A program made the position numbers and the translations under genes. The notes under the pieces were generated by a model, which was given only the letters and a program-made list of their open reading frames with translations, ran no database searches and was not told the DNA's origin. DNA of 64,000 nt, taken from the NCBI RefSeq assembly GCF_000730565.1, contig NZ_BBIQ01000013.1, forward strand, positions 1 to 64,000, written 5' to 3'. Positions 1 through 9,398 of this stretch are shown in pieces. Source of the DNA: Pseudomonas fulva NBRC 16637 = DSM 17717. Lineage in GTDB: Bacteria > Pseudomonadota > Gammaproteobacteria > Pseudomonadales > Pseudomonadaceae. Each line of letters begins with the position of its first letter. The stretch's first letter is position 1.

Positions 1-13
1 TCAAGATCAAGAT

Positions 14-79
<66 letters not shown>

Positions 80-443
80 GCATCGAGCATTTCTTCCTGG
101 CCGATATCATGAGCTGTAATGTAAGGGCCGTGATCTATCAAAAGAAGGAGTTGGGTGAACGGGTAATGCCATACAACATGCATCTTACAAACTTTGGAAA
201 ACTCTTCCACTATGCATGGAGCGTCCGCCTTGCACCGTACTCCAAAGGCAACGAATTCCGCGTGGGAGCGGCCTCGTGCCGCGATGGGGCGCGCAGCGGC
301 CCTGGCAATATCAGGTGCGAAGCTGAACGCTTGAGGCCACCGCGCCCCCCTCAAGCCCGGTCAGGCGCCCCTGAACCGGCGGGTGCCCCGACAGCCCCAC
401 TTGGCCCGCGTCCCTGGAATGCGCCACAATACCCATCATTTGC
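80..443. other. Stretch without a supported gene upstream of tusA
   Basis: The frame of tusA stays open upstream from about 109, but this extension has none of the TusA family sequence and there is a good ribosome binding site just before the ATG at 454. I see no tRNA, clear terminator or convincing small gene here. The promoter of tusA presumably lies in this stretch, but no strong -35/-10 pair stands out. Confidence 0.4.
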
Positions 444-453
444 GGAGCCCTTC

Positions 454-696
454 ATGACCGACCTCACCCCCGATGCCACCCTCGACGCCACCGGCCTCAA
501 CTGCCCGGAGCCGGTGATGATGCTGCACCAACACGTGCGTGACCTCGCCGCCGGCGGACTGTTGAAAGTCATCGCCACCGACCCCTCGACCCGACGCGAC
601 ATCCCCAAGTTCTGTAACTTCCTGGGCCACCAACTGCTGGAACAACAGGAAGACGCCGGCACCTTCCTCTACTGGATCCGCAAGAAAGCCGACTGA
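454..696 (+). CDS. tusA: TusA sulfurtransferase
   Basis: This 80-residue protein belongs to the TusA/SirA family of small cytosolic sulfur carriers. In enterobacteria the family passes persulfide sulfur from IscS towards the 2-thiolation of tRNA wobble uridine and other sulfur acceptors. The diagnostic motif is present near the N-terminus: [13 protein letters not shown], with the catalytic Cys inside CPEP. The length is typical of the family. The ATG at 454 is preceded by GGAG at 444-447 and gives the usual short N-terminus; the in-frame extension upstream is not conserved-looking. pdxB follows 60 bases downstream on the same strand. Confidence 0.93.
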   Translation: MTDLTPDATLDATGLNCPEPVMMLHQHVRDLAAGGLLKVIATDPSTRRDIPKFCNFLGHQLLEQQEDAGTFLYWIRKKAD

Positions 697-756
697 GCCG
701 CTCTGGAACACGCTCGGCGTTGAGCCTACACTGCGTTCCCCAGACAGGAGAGCGCC

Positions 757-1899
757 ATGCTGATAGTTGCCGACGAAAACATCCCTTTGCTCGATGCCTT
801 CTTCCAAGGGTTTGGCGAGATTCGTCGCTATCCTGGGCGTAGCCTCGACGCCGCTAGCGTCCGGGAGGCCGACATCCTGCTGGTCCGCTCCGTGACCAAG
901 GTCGATCGGCACCTGCTCGAAGGCAGTCGCGTGCAGTTCGTTGGCACCTGCACCATCGGCACCGATCACCTTGACCTCGACTACTTCGACCAAGTGGGTA
1001 TCCGCTGGAGCAGTGCCCCCGGTTGCAACGCCCGGGGTGTGGTGGACTATGTGCTGGGTAGCCTGCTGACCCTCGCTGACCTTGAGGGTGCATCGCTGCC
1101 CGAGCGCGTTTACGGTGTGGTGGGTGCAGGCCAAGTAGGCGGGCGGTTGGTGAGCGTGCTGCGCGCCTTGGGGTGGAAGGTGATGGTCTGCGATCCACTG
1201 CGCCAGGCCGCTGAAGGCGGTGATTACGTCGAACTCGATACGCTCCTGCAAGCCTGCGACGTCATCAGCCTGCACACGCCCCTCGAACGCGGTGGCCAGT
1301 ACCCGACCTGGCACCTGTTCGGCCCTGCGGAACTGGCGAAACTGCGCCCCGGCGCCTGGCTCATCAACGCCAGTCGAGGGGCGGTGGTGGACAATGGCGC
1401 GTTACGAGCGCTCCTGCAGCAGCGCGATGACCTGCACGCGGTGCTGGACGTGTGGGAAGGCGAGCCCCAGGTCGACTTGCAGTTGGCAGACCTGTGTACC
1501 GTTGCCACCCCCCACATCGCCGGCTATAGCCTCGATGGCCGTCAGCGTGGCACCGCCCAGATCTACCGCGCGCTGTGTCAACATCTGGGCGTGAATGAGG
1601 TCATTCAGCTTGCCGACCTGTTACCGCGTCCACCCGTGGCGCAGATCGAATTGGATGCCGAGGTCGATCTGCAATGGGCACTGGCGATGCTGTGCCGCGC
1701 CGTCTACGATCCGCGCCGCGATGATGCCGATTTCCGCCGTAGCCTGAGCGAAGACGTGCAGCAGCAACGTGCCGCTTTCGACGCGTTGCGCAAACATTAT
1801 CCGCCGCGCCGTGAGATCGAAGGACTGTCCGTGCGCATCCATGGGAGCTCGCCCGAGCTCGCGCGGCTGATTGACGCCCTGGGAGCCAAGAGGGTCTGA
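757..1899 (+). CDS. pdxB: Erythronate-4-phosphate dehydrogenase
   Basis: PdxB oxidises 4-phosphoerythronate in the DXP-dependent pathway to pyridoxal 5'-phosphate (vitamin B6). The 380-residue protein is a D-2-hydroxyacid dehydrogenase. It has the split substrate domain, then a Rossmann NAD site ([10 protein letters not shown], about residue 120), the family block with HTPLERGG and [10 protein letters not shown], and a C-terminal dimerisation domain of roughly 90 residues that separates PdxB from other members. The start ATG at 757 follows ACAGGAGAG. A terminator hairpin lies beyond the stop, but its T-run serves the opposite strand. Confidence 0.96.
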   Translation: MLIVADENIPLLDAFFQGFGEIRRYPGRSLDAASVREADILLVRSVTKVDRHLLEGSRVQFVGTCTIGTDHLDLDYFDQVGIRWSSAPGCNARGVVDYVLGSLLTLADLEGASLPERVYGVVGAGQVGGRLVSVLRALGWKVMVCDPLRQAAEGGDYVELDTLLQACDVISLHTPLERGGQYPTWHLFGPAELAKLRPGAWLINASRGAVVDNGALRALLQQRDDLHAVLDVWEGEPQVDLQLADLCTVATPHIAGYSLDGRQRGTAQIYRALCQHLGVNEVIQLADLLPRPPVAQIELDAEVDLQWALAMLCRAVYDPRRDDADFRRSLSEDVQQQRAAFDALRKHYPPRREIEGLSVRIHGSSPELARLIDALGAKRV

Positions 1900-1935
1900 C
1901 GCTCGGATGCAGCCCCAGGGCAGAGCAGCATGCAT

Positions 1936-1960
1936 AAAAAACCCGGCGCGAGCGCCGGGT
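1936..1960 (-). terminator. Rho-independent terminator of the small minus-strand gene
   Basis: A perfect 9-bp stem (ACCCGGCGC / GCGCCGGGT) with a GA loop lies at 1941-1960. On the minus strand it is followed by a T-run (A-run at 1936-1941 on the plus strand), so it ends transcription of the 57-residue gene at 1975-2148 and separates it from convergent pdxB. Confidence 0.85.
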
Positions 1961-1974
1961 CAGGAATGGGGTGA

Positions 1975-2148
1975 TCAGTTTTTCTGCGAGCGCTCGACCC
2001 GGCTTTCTTCCAGGGCCTTGCAGGCCTGCTGGATCATTTGCTCGGTGATCGGCACCTCCCGCCCTTGGGCGTCGATCAGGGCGCCGCTTGCCTGGGGCGA
2101 CGGTGCGTGACGGGGCGTGTGGTGTTCGCGGTCATGGTGCAAGCTCAT
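1975..2148 (-). CDS. Small conserved Pseudomonas protein (PA1571-like)
   Basis: A 57-residue hydrophilic protein with a His-rich N-terminus (MSLHHDREHH) and a compact C-terminal part, GALIDAQGREVPITEQMIQQ. The C-terminal part resembles a short family found across Pseudomonas; I recall it under the PA1571 label but cannot confirm this. The start at 2148 is chosen because AGGAGA sits just upstream on the minus strand; a longer open frame to 2502 shows no extra family sequence. No function is known to me. It is followed by its own terminator, which supports a real, separately transcribed gene. Confidence 0.75.
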   Translation of the reverse strand: MSLHHDREHHTPRHAPSPQASGALIDAQGREVPITEQMIQQACKALEESRVERSQKN

Positions 2149-2362
2149 GCAGGGTCTCCTCTTCAAATGACGACTGGGGTCAACCTTGCGCCTGGCAGAT
2201 CGTCGACGCGGGTGCGGCGCAACCTGGGGCAGGGCCTTAGTCCACCAGAGATGGCGAAAAAGTGCCAGAGCGCGGTTAGAACAATAGGCTATAGCAGCAC
2301 CGGACAGTTCCGTTCTGCGGCATGAATGGTAGGCTGCACGTTCCGCCTTCGTGAGCAGATCC

Positions 2363-4123
2363 ATGGCCTCTACAACTCCGCGCCCCAGCCGCGCTTTGCG
2401 CCTTGGCTGGCATTTTGTTCGTCCGTATTGGCGGCGCCTGGTGATGGCCTTGCTGGCACTGGTGGTGACCGCCGGCATTACCTTGTCCATGGGGCAGGGC
2501 ATCCGCCTGCTGGTGGATCAGGGGTTCATGACCGGTTCTGTCCATCAGCTCAACCAGACACTTGGGCTCTTCCTGCTGCTGGTGTTGGCCCTGGCGGCAG
2601 GGACCTTCAGCCGGTTCTACCTCGTCTCCTGGATAGGTGAGCGGTGCGTGGCGGACATTCGTCGCGCTGTTTTCGACCATCTGCTCGAGCTTCACCCTGG
2701 TTTTTTCGAAGACAACCGCAGCTCGGAAATTCAGTCTCGGTTGACGGCCGACACCACGTTGCTGCAATCGGTTATTGGCTCTTCCCTCTCCATGTTCCTG
2801 CGTAATGCGCTCATGGTGGTGGGCGGTGTGGCCTTGCTGTTCATCACCAACCCCAAGCTGACCAGCATCGTGGTCGTGGCATTGCCGGTGGTGCTGGCCC
2901 CGATCCTGCTGTTCGGTCGCCGTGTGCGCAGCCTCTCACGCCAGAGCCAGGACCGGGTGGCAGACGTGGGTAGCTACGTGGCCGAGACCCTGGGCCAGAT
3001 CAAGACCGTGCAGGCCTACACCCATCAAGCCCATGACCGGGCACTGTTCGCCGATACGGTGGAGTCGGCATTTACAGTGGCCCGCCAGCGCATCGCGCAG
3101 CGGGCCTGGCTGATCACCGTGGTGATCGTGCTGGTACTGGGCGCTATCGGCACCATGCTGTGGGTCGGCGGCATGGACGTCATCGCCGGGCGCATGTCGG
3201 GGGGTGAGTTGGCGGCGTTCGTGTTCTACAGCCTGGTGGTGGGCAGTGCGTTCGGCACACTCAGCGAAGTGATTGGCGAGCTCCAGCGCGCTGCTGGGGC
3301 AGCAGAGCGTATAGCCGAATTACTGGCAGCGCAAAGCCAGATTCTGGCCCCGTCCAGTGGGCGGCAGCTGGCGGGAGGCCGTGCACGGGGCTGCCTGGCG
3401 TTTCAGCACGTGGTGTTTGCCTATCCGTCGCGACCCGAGCACAAGGCTATCGATGACCTGAGCCTGGTCATCCAGGCAGGCCAGACGCTTGCATTGGTCG
3501 GCCCTTCCGGTGCAGGTAAATCCACCCTGTTCGACTTGCTTCTGCGCTTCTATGACCCCCAGCACGGGCAGATTCTGCTCGATGATCAACCCATCGACCA
3601 GCTCGACCCCGACCACCTTCGCCAGCAGTTTGCACTGGTCGCACAGCAACCGGCACTGTTTCGGGGGACAGTGGCGGACAACATTAGCTATGGACGCCCT
3701 GACGCTTGCCTGGCCGACATCGAAGCTGCAGCGCGCGCAGCCCATGCCGACTCGTTCATACGCCAGTTGCCAGAGGGCTACCAGACTCGCCTGGGGGAGG
3801 GCGGGGTGGGTTTATCGGGTGGGCAGCGCCAACGGTTGGCGATCGCCCGTGCGTTGCTGGTGGATGCGCCGATCCTGCTGCTTGACGAGGCGACCAGCGC
3901 GCTCGACGCTCACAGTGAGCACCTGATCCAGCAAGCTTTGCCGCGCCTGATGGCAGGGCGGACGACAGTGGTGATTGCGCACCGTCTGGCCACGGTACAG
4001 CACGCCGACCGCATTGCCGTGGTCGACCAGGGCAAAGTGGTGGCCATTGGTACCCACAGTGAGCTGATAGAAACCAGCCCTTTGTATGCACGGCTGGCGG
4101 CGCTGCAATTCACGTCAGCCTGA
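2363..4123 (+). CDS. ABC exporter, fused permease/ATPase (MsbA-like half transporter)
   Basis: A 586-residue half-transporter of the type I exporter class, expected to dimerise in the inner membrane. The first 320 residues form the six-helix membrane domain, with hydrophobic segments near residues 20-45, 60-80, 135-180 and 240-290. The ATPase domain carries Walker A (GPSGAGKST, about residue 380), signature LSGGQRQR, Walker B ILLLDEATSALD and the H-loop AHRL. The substrate cannot be read from sequence; lipid, peptide or drug export are all possible for this family. ATG 2363 is preferred over the in-frame GTG at 2351, though both have weak ribosome binding sites. It appears to be a single-gene unit ending at a terminator. 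Confidence 0.88.
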   Translation: MASTTPRPSRALRLGWHFVRPYWRRLVMALLALVVTAGITLSMGQGIRLLVDQGFMTGSVHQLNQTLGLFLLLVLALAAGTFSRFYLVSWIGERCVADIRRAVFDHLLELHPGFFEDNRSSEIQSRLTADTTLLQSVIGSSLSMFLRNALMVVGGVALLFITNPKLTSIVVVALPVVLAPILLFGRRVRSLSRQSQDRVADVGSYVAETLGQIKTVQAYTHQAHDRALFADTVESAFTVARQRIAQRAWLITVVIVLVLGAIGTMLWVGGMDVIAGRMSGGELAAFVFYSLVVGSAFGTLSEVIGELQRAAGAAERIAELLAAQSQILAPSSGRQLAGGRARGCLAFQHVVFAYPSRPEHKAIDDLSLVIQAGQTLALVGPSGAGKSTLFDLLLRFYDPQHGQILLDDQPIDQLDPDHLRQQFALVAQQPALFRGTVADNISYGRPDACLADIEAAARAAHADSFIRQLPEGYQTRLGEGGVGLSGGQRQRLAIARALLVDAPILLLDEATSALDAHSEHLIQQALPRLMAGRTTVVIAHRLATVQHADRIAVVDQGKVVAIGTHSELIETSPLYARLAALQFTSA

Positions 4124-4174
4124 AGGGCTAGCCGACTGATGCAGGTTGCAGGTACGAGCCTGAACCGTGAGTAA

Positions 4175-4200
4175 CAAAAAACCCGCACAAGGCGGGTTTT
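4175..4200. terminator. Bidirectional rho-independent terminator
   Basis: Stem AACCCGC / GCGGGTT with a short ACAAG loop at 4180-4198, with A-run before and T-run after. It can end the plus-strand ABC exporter transcript and the minus-strand tRNA-Pro transcript. Confidence 0.85.
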
Positions 4201-4209
4201 CAAAGGATT

Positions 4210-4286
4210 TGGTCGGAGAGACAGGATTCGAACCTGCGGCCTTCTCGTCCCGAACGAGACGCGCTACCTGGCTGCGCTACACTCCG
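4210..4286 (-). tRNA. tRNA-Pro (anticodon CGG)
   Basis: Read on the minus strand the 77 bases form a full cloverleaf: acceptor CGGAGTG against CTCTCCG (one T-T mismatch), D-arm AGCGCAGCCAGGTAGCGC, anticodon arm CTCGT-TCGGGA-style with anticodon CGG, T-arm GCAGG-TTCGAAT-CCTGT, and an encoded CCA end. The general layout and the A73 discriminator match bacterial proline tRNAs. Confidence 0.95.
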
Positions 4287-4367
4287 ATGAACAAAATCCT
4301 ACTGCATCCGAAATTCGCCCGCAAGTCCTTGTAAAAGAACGAAGCTTTGGCCAGGTCGGATGGGCTA

Positions 4368-4589
4368 TCAGAGTTCTTTGACGGTGCGAATCTGGTCTTT
4401 ATTCAGACGCATGCGCTTGCCATCGAGCTGCTCGAACTCGTAGAAGCCGGAATCTTCATCATAGGACGGCTTGTCCACCGCCTGGATTTCGCGACCGTCG
4501 TTCAAGGTGATGACGGTTGGGGTCGAGCAGCCGGCCAGGGCAGCCAGGCCCAGGGCGAGCATGAAGGCGGGAAGGGTCCGTTTGATCAT
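4368..4589 (-). CDS. YgdI/YgdR-family small lipoprotein
   Basis: A 73-residue precursor with a lipoprotein signal: MIKRT, a hydrophobic stretch, then the lipobox LAG-C with Cys at residue 21. The mature part, beginning STPTVITLNDGREIQAVDKP, matches the small SH3-like fold of the YgdI/YgdR family (DUF903). Expected to be lipid-anchored in the envelope; the physiological role is not established. The start at 4589 follows GGAG on the minus strand. Confidence 0.9.
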   Translation of the reverse strand: MIKRTLPAFMLALGLAALAGCSTPTVITLNDGREIQAVDKPSYDEDSGFYEFEQLDGKRMRLNKDQIRTVKEL

Positions 4590-4773
4590 CGTGTTTCTCC
4601 AGTGCGATGGTGCAAGATGACTGTTAAGACGCGGGACGTTAGTGCAAGTTCCTTGCGCGTGCAGCATAACGGCATTCGCTTGACGCAATCCAGTGCAGGC
4701 AGCGCTCCCGCACGCCGGCGGGAGTGCCCTGTGATATAACTGCCGTCATTGCCATTACCAGTGACGGATACCT

Positions 4774-5313
4774 ATGAAAGCCTCGGCAGACACCCCGTTC
4801 GTTCCCCTCAACATTGCAGTGCTCACGGTCAGCGACACGCGCACATTCGAAAACGATTCGTCGGGCCAGGTCTTCGTTGACCGGCTGACAGCGGCAGGCC
4901 ACCGGCTCGCCCAGCGCGTGCTGCTCAAGGATGATCTCTACAAAATCCGCGCCCAGGTCGCGACCTGGATCGCCGACGACAGCGTGCAGGTGGTGCTCAT
5001 CACCGGCGGTACCGGTTTTACCGGACGTGACAGTACGCCCGAGGCGGTCACTTGCCTGCTCGACAAGCAGGTCGACGGCTTTGGCGAGCTGTTCAGACAG
5101 ATCTCCGTGGCGGATATCGGTACCTCGACTGTGCAATCGCGGGCACTGGCAGGGCTGGCCAACGGTACCCTGGTGTGTTGCCTGCCTGGCTCGACCAATG
5201 CGGTGCGCACCGGTTGGGACGGTATCCTTGCCGAACAGCTCGATGCACGGCACCGCCCCTGCAACTTCGTCGCCCATCTGAAGCAGGCGGCGGCCTGTGA
5301 AAGCCGTGGCTGA
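4774..5313 (+). CDS. moaB: Molybdenum cofactor biosynthesis protein MoaB
   Basis: A 179-residue MoaB/Mog-fold protein, expected to adenylylate molybdopterin so that MoeA can insert molybdate. The MoCF-binding signature is visible: LTVSDTRTFENDSSGQ near residue 17, LITGGTGFTGRDSTPEAV around residue 75-90 and CLPGSTNAV near residue 140. The ATG lies just after a GGATACCT context. The gene overlaps the next one, moeA, by 17 bases, implying translational coupling. Confidence 0.95.
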   Translation: MKASADTPFVPLNIAVLTVSDTRTFENDSSGQVFVDRLTAAGHRLAQRVLLKDDLYKIRAQVATWIADDSVQVVLITGGTGFTGRDSTPEAVTCLLDKQVDGFGELFRQISVADIGTSTVQSRALAGLANGTLVCCLPGSTNAVRTGWDGILAEQLDARHRPCNFVAHLKQAAACESRG

Positions 5314-6523
5314 GGCCGTGCAGCCCAGGCCACTGATGCCGGTGGAGCAGGCCCTTGAGCAATTGCTGGCTTTGGCCGATGCCGCGCCGATTCGCGAGAC
5401 CGAGCACGTGCCGCTAGCCGAGGCACACGGCCGTGTGCTGGCCACTGCCCTAGTGGCTTCGCTCGACCTGCCGCCCTGGCCCAATAGCGCAATGGACGGC
5501 TATGCGCTGCGCCGGTCCGACTGGCAGGGGGCGCCGCTGCCCGTCAGTCAGAGAATCTTCGCCGGGCACGCACCTGAGCCACTGCAGCCTGGCACTTGTG
5601 CGCGGATCTTCACGGGTGCACCGGTTCCCGAAGGCGCCGACTGCGTGGAAATGCAGGAAAACACCCAGGTTCATGCCAATGGCCATGTGGCGTTTTTGCA
5701 CCCCCTCAAGGCGCTGCAGAACATTCGTCCTCAAGGTCAGGAAACCCGCAAAGGCGAGCAGGTGCTCGACGCCGGCACGCGTCTTGGGCCAATCGAGTTG
5801 GGCTTGGCCGCCACCCTGGGTTATGGACAGCTCGATGTGGTACGCAAGGTGCGGGTGGCGGTGCTGTCGACCGGGGATGAGCTGGTCGAGCCAGGGCTGC
5901 CGTTGGGGCCTGGGCAAATCTACAACAGCAACCGTCGCTTGCTGGTGAGTTGGTTGCAGCGCCTGGGATGCGACGTCACCGACGCCGGTATCCTGCCTGA
6001 TGACCTGGCTCGGACCCGCGCGAGTCTGGCTCAGTTGCAAGGCGTGGACCTGATCCTCTCGACAGGGGGCGTATCGGTGGGCGAGGCCGATTATCTGGGC
6101 GCGGCCCTGCGCGAGGCCGGTGAGCTGGCTTTGTGGAAACTGGCGATCAAACCCGGCAAACCGTTGACCTTCGGTCACTTCCAGGGCGTGCCAGTGATCG
6201 GCCTGCCCGGTAATCCGGCCTCTACACTGGTCACGTTCGGCCTGCTGGCGCGCCCCTACTTGTTGCGCCGCCAGGGCGTGATCGATGTCACCCCCCTGCG
6301 CGTGTGCCTACCCGCCGGTTTCGATTGGCCCAAAGCCGGGTCACGGCGTGAGTACCTGCGGGCGCGCATCGAGCAGGGCAGGGTATGCCTGTACCCTAAC
6401 CAGAGCTCCGGCGTGTTGCGCAGCGCGGTGTGGGCCGATGGGTTGGTCGAGGTGCAGGAGGGCACTACGCCCAGCAAGGGTGACCTTGTACCCTTCATCC
6501 CCTTCAGCGACATCCTCGGTTGA
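5297..6523 (+). CDS. moeA: Molybdopterin molybdenumtransferase MoeA
   Basis: MoeA catalyses insertion of molybdate into adenylylated molybdopterin. The 408-residue protein shows the family layout: N-terminal domains with PWPNSAMDGYAL, the MoCF-binding domain with STGDEL, GQIYNSN and LSTGGVSVGEADY, the loop KPGKPLTFG followed by GLPGNPAST, and a C-terminal beta barrel. The start is taken as GTG 5297, inside the end of moaB. An in-frame ATG at 5336 has no ribosome binding site but would also leave the conserved core intact, so the exact start is uncertain. Confidence 0.94.
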   Translation: MKAVAEAVQPRPLMPVEQALEQLLALADAAPIRETEHVPLAEAHGRVLATALVASLDLPPWPNSAMDGYALRRSDWQGAPLPVSQRIFAGHAPEPLQPGTCARIFTGAPVPEGADCVEMQENTQVHANGHVAFLHPLKALQNIRPQGQETRKGEQVLDAGTRLGPIELGLAATLGYGQLDVVRKVRVAVLSTGDELVEPGLPLGPGQIYNSNRRLLVSWLQRLGCDVTDAGILPDDLARTRASLAQLQGVDLILSTGGVSVGEADYLGAALREAGELALWKLAIKPGKPLTFGHFQGVPVIGLPGNPASTLVTFGLLARPYLLRRQGVIDVTPLRVCLPAGFDWPKAGSRREYLRARIEQGRVCLYPNQSSGVLRSAVWADGLVEVQEGTTPSKGDLVPFIPFSDILG

Positions 6524-6647
6524 CGCGCGCCAGTGGCGCAGGCTCGCTGCAGTGCGCGAGCCCTGCGCCGCAATATTTGAACGGCCGTGCAACAATTAGT
6601 AACGGCTGAGCGTCAAGATGCAAATGGTCAATTATGGAGACACCCAC

Positions 6648-7535
6648 ATGCAAGCGCGCAAGGCAATGCTGATTCTGCACGGCAAGCAAGCCATGAACGA
6701 AGACGTACGTACCGCCGTGCACGACCTGCGCGACACTGGCTGGGCATTGGACGTGCGTGTGACCTGGGAGGGCGGTGATGCCCAGCGCTTGGTCAAGGAG
6801 GCACTTGCCGCTGGATACAGCCACATCGTCGCCGGCGGTGGTGATGGCACCTTGCGGGACGTGGCCGAAGCCATGGGGCTCGCGGGCACCGAAGCCAGCC
6901 TCGTCTTGCTGCCGCTTGGAACCGCCAACGACTTCGCCAAGGCGGCCGGTATTGCGCTTGAGCCTGCCCAGGCGCTGGCGCTGCTCAATGAGCCGGCCCA
7001 GGAAGTCGATCTTGGGCAAGTGGGCGAGCAGCTGTTCCTGAACATGGCGACCGGCGGCTTTGGTAGCCAGGTCACAGCCAGCACATCCGAAGACCTGAAG
7101 AAGTTGATGGGTGCCGCCGCCTATGTGTTCACCGGCTTGTCACGCTTCAGCGAACTGGAGGCTGCCTCGGTCGAGTTGAAAGGCCCTGACTTCCATTGGC
7201 AAGGGGAGCTGCTGGCGCTGGGGATTGGCAACGGTCGCCAAGCCGGGGGAGGGCAGGAGCTTTGTCCGGATGCGGTGGTCAATGACGGGTTGCTGGATGT
7301 TGCGATCCTGCCCAAGCCGCAGGAAGTGGTCGGTGCATTACGCGATTTGCTGGCAGGCGATGGTCTGTTCATCCGGACGCGATTGCCGTGGGTGGAGATC
7401 AACAGTCAACAGGGCCTGGATATCAACCTCGACGGCGAACCGCTCAAGGCGGACAGCTTACGTTTCGAGGCGCGTCCCAAGGCCTTGCGCCTGCACCTGC
7501 CGCAAGGGTGCCCATTGCTCAGTCATCGAGGCTGA
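6648..7535 (+). CDS. yegS: YegS-type lipid kinase
   Basis: A 295-residue diacylglycerol-kinase-fold enzyme. The nucleotide-binding motif AGGGDGTLRDV is near residue 64-74, followed by LPLGTANDFA, typical of YegS. E. coli YegS phosphorylates lipids such as phosphatidylglycerol in vitro; the natural substrate is not settled. The ATG at 6648 is preceded by ATGGAGACACC; a longer frame from 6618 lacks a binding site. The 3' end overlaps the convergent response regulator gene by 17 bases. Confidence 0.9.
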   Translation: MQARKAMLILHGKQAMNEDVRTAVHDLRDTGWALDVRVTWEGGDAQRLVKEALAAGYSHIVAGGGDGTLRDVAEAMGLAGTEASLVLLPLGTANDFAKAAGIALEPAQALALLNEPAQEVDLGQVGEQLFLNMATGGFGSQVTASTSEDLKKLMGAAAYVFTGLSRFSELEAASVELKGPDFHWQGELLALGIGNGRQAGGGQELCPDAVVNDGLLDVAILPKPQEVVGALRDLLAGDGLFIRTRLPWVEINSQQGLDINLDGEPLKADSLRFEARPKALRLHLPQGCPLLSHRG

Positions 7536-8178
7536 TGATCTTCTCGCGCACGGCAAACAGTACCAGTCCGGCGACGTCGTGAATCTGCAAGCGTTTCATC
7601 ACTTGCGAACGATGGGTTTCGACCGTCTTGATCGACAAGCCCAATCCATTGGCGATTTCGCGGGTAGACTTGCCGCGCACGATCAGGCGCAGAATCTCCA
7701 GCTGCCGGGCTGTCAGGTTGTGTCGCTCGCATGCCGGGCGTCTGGCTGGCCTGGTATGACGTAAAGCCTGATTGATGACGGTGTGGGCAATGGCTGGGCT
7801 CAGGTAGCGCTCCCCGTTGCGCACAGCGCGCAGCGCTTGCTCAAGCTCCGATGCGCTGGTGTCCTTGAGCAGATACCCATGGGCACCGCCCTCGAGGGCG
7901 CGCATGATCAGCTCAGGGTCGGTGTGCATGGAGAGGATCAGCACTTTGCAGGCGCTGCCGCTGGCATTGAGCTGGGTGAGGGCGTCCAGCCCGCTGGTTG
8001 ATCGCATGGAGAGGTCCAGCAGGATGATGTCAGGCATCAAGGTTCGCGCCTGATCCAGCAACTGCCCGCCATCGTCGGCCTCGCCGATTACCTCGTACCC
8101 GGGTATGTCACTGACCAGGGCGCGGACGCCCGCTCTGATCAACGAATGGTCATCCACAAGCAACAATCTACAGTTCAT
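7519..8178 (-). CDS. NarL/FixJ-family response regulator
   Basis: A 219-residue regulator with a receiver domain (acidic pocket LLVDDH, phosphoacceptor Asp in IILLDLSM, switch Lys in LLKD) and a C-terminal LuxR-type helix-turn-helix (LTARQLEILRLIVRGKSTREIANGLGLS begins at about residue 150). It should bind DNA when phosphorylated. The start at 8178 overlaps the end of the sensor kinase gene by 11 bases, so the pair is translated as one unit. The regulon cannot be inferred from the window. Confidence 0.92.
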   Translation of the reverse strand: MNCRLLLVDDHSLIRAGVRALVSDIPGYEVIGEADDGGQLLDQARTLMPDIILLDLSMRSTSGLDALTQLNASGSACKVLILSMHTDPELIMRALEGGAHGYLLKDTSASELEQALRAVRNGERYLSPAIAHTVINQALRHTRPARRPACERHNLTARQLEILRLIVRGKSTREIANGLGLSIKTVETHRSQVMKRLQIHDVAGLVLFAVREKIISLDD

Positions 8179-9109
8179 GGGTATCCACTCGGTCCGCGCG
8201 TTGCCGGCTGCGGGGCGGCCAAGGGAAGACGGCCTCGATCCGGGTGCCCTGGCCAATATCGCTGGTGATCTGCAGGCTGCCGTTCAGGGCAGTGACCCGC
8301 TCCAGCATGCCAGCCAGCCCACGCTGACTGGCAAGGTGCGGGTGCCTGGCAGGCTTGAAGCCGCAGCCATCGTCCTCGATCGATAAAGCCAGGCCCAGCT
8401 CGGTACGCTGTAGGTGGATGACAAGGTTGCGCGCTCCGGCGTGACGCAACATATTGGTCACCGCCTCCTGGGTGATGCGAAACACTGCCATTGCGACATT
8501 TTCGCCAATGCCCCCAAGGCGTTGCTTGCAAGACAGGCTCCACTGCACGCCGCTGCCATCCAAAGTGCGCAGCAAGTGCGCGCGCAGGCTGGCCTCAAGG
8601 CCAAGGCTTGCCAACTGACGGGGGTTGAGCAGGGCAGAAACGTCGCGCACAGCGCTCAACGTATCGTCCAGCGTGGCATGCAAGGCATCGCAATGCCCCT
8701 GCACATCCCCGGGCATTCGTCGCTGCAGCCATTGCAACTGCAATTTCGCAGCGGTCAGCAGTTGGCCGATGTCGTCATGAAGCTCCCTGCTCAGGTGCTG
8801 GCGCTCCTCTTCTTGCACTTTTAGCAGGCGCTCGGCGAGTTCCGCAGGGCGCAAGCTGATCGAGCGCGCCTCCCTACGCAGTTGCACGGCAGCGACCAAG
8901 GCAGCGGTCAGTTGCAGCAACACCAGGCCGATGGGCACAGGTCGCTCGGCCAGGTGTAACGCCAGGCAGGCGAGGCAGGAGACCACGCTGATGCCTGCCG
9001 TGGCCCAGCACAGACTGGTGTACGGGGCGCTGCAACGAAAAGAGGTCATCAAGCGTGGGAACATAGGTAGGGGAGCCACTGAAGTATTGCTGATGGAGGC
9101 CTTGCACAT
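8168..9109 (-). CDS. Sensor histidine kinase (HisKA_3/NarX-like)
   Basis: A 313-residue kinase, cognate of the overlapping regulator. It has one or two hydrophobic segments near residues 36-52 and 57-77, then a dimerisation/phosphoacceptor domain with His111 in RELHDDIGQ, and an HATPase domain (N-box TNMLRHAGA, G-box SIEDDGCGF, GLAGMLERV). There is almost no periplasmic loop, so signal input is likely through the membrane helices or from inside the cell. ATG 9109 has only a weak binding site; ATG codons at 9064 and 9049 are alternatives that would keep the membrane segments. Confidence 0.88.
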   Translation of the reverse strand: MCKASISNTSVAPLPMFPRLMTSFRCSAPYTSLCWATAGISVVSCLACLALHLAERPVPIGLVLLQLTAALVAAVQLRREARSISLRPAELAERLLKVQEEERQHLSRELHDDIGQLLTAAKLQLQWLQRRMPGDVQGHCDALHATLDDTLSAVRDVSALLNPRQLASLGLEASLRAHLLRTLDGSGVQWSLSCKQRLGGIGENVAMAVFRITQEAVTNMLRHAGARNLVIHLQRTELGLALSIEDDGCGFKPARHPHLASQRGLAGMLERVTALNGSLQITSDIGQGTRIEAVFPWPPRSRQRADRVDTHEL

Positions 9110-9398
9110 TACTGCTCAGAGGCTTTTGCGCCGTACTTTCGATGTTTTTTCGACCACGTGTTCATTCAACCTTGCGTCAAGTTGAAGCGTTTCGGTGGGG
9201 CATACTACCACCTCGAATTCCTGCGGTCGCCGCCGAATACGACTTCCTCAAGGCAAAGCTTATTGTGGTGAACTAGTACGGGCACCGACGGACTTGCTTG
9301 GTTGAGGCTATTTCCTACAACTTTGTAAATCGAAGCTACAACTTTCAGTTTCATCAAAGTTGCACTTCTGGCATGCAACTGCGCGATGGCAATTTGCC

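Noticed and set aside
9318..9362. CAACTTTG / CAAAGTTG inverted repeat in the gap before the unknown helical gene
   Set aside because: The arms are 8 bases with a 29-base loop and no matching known regulator; could be chance. No other feature supports it.
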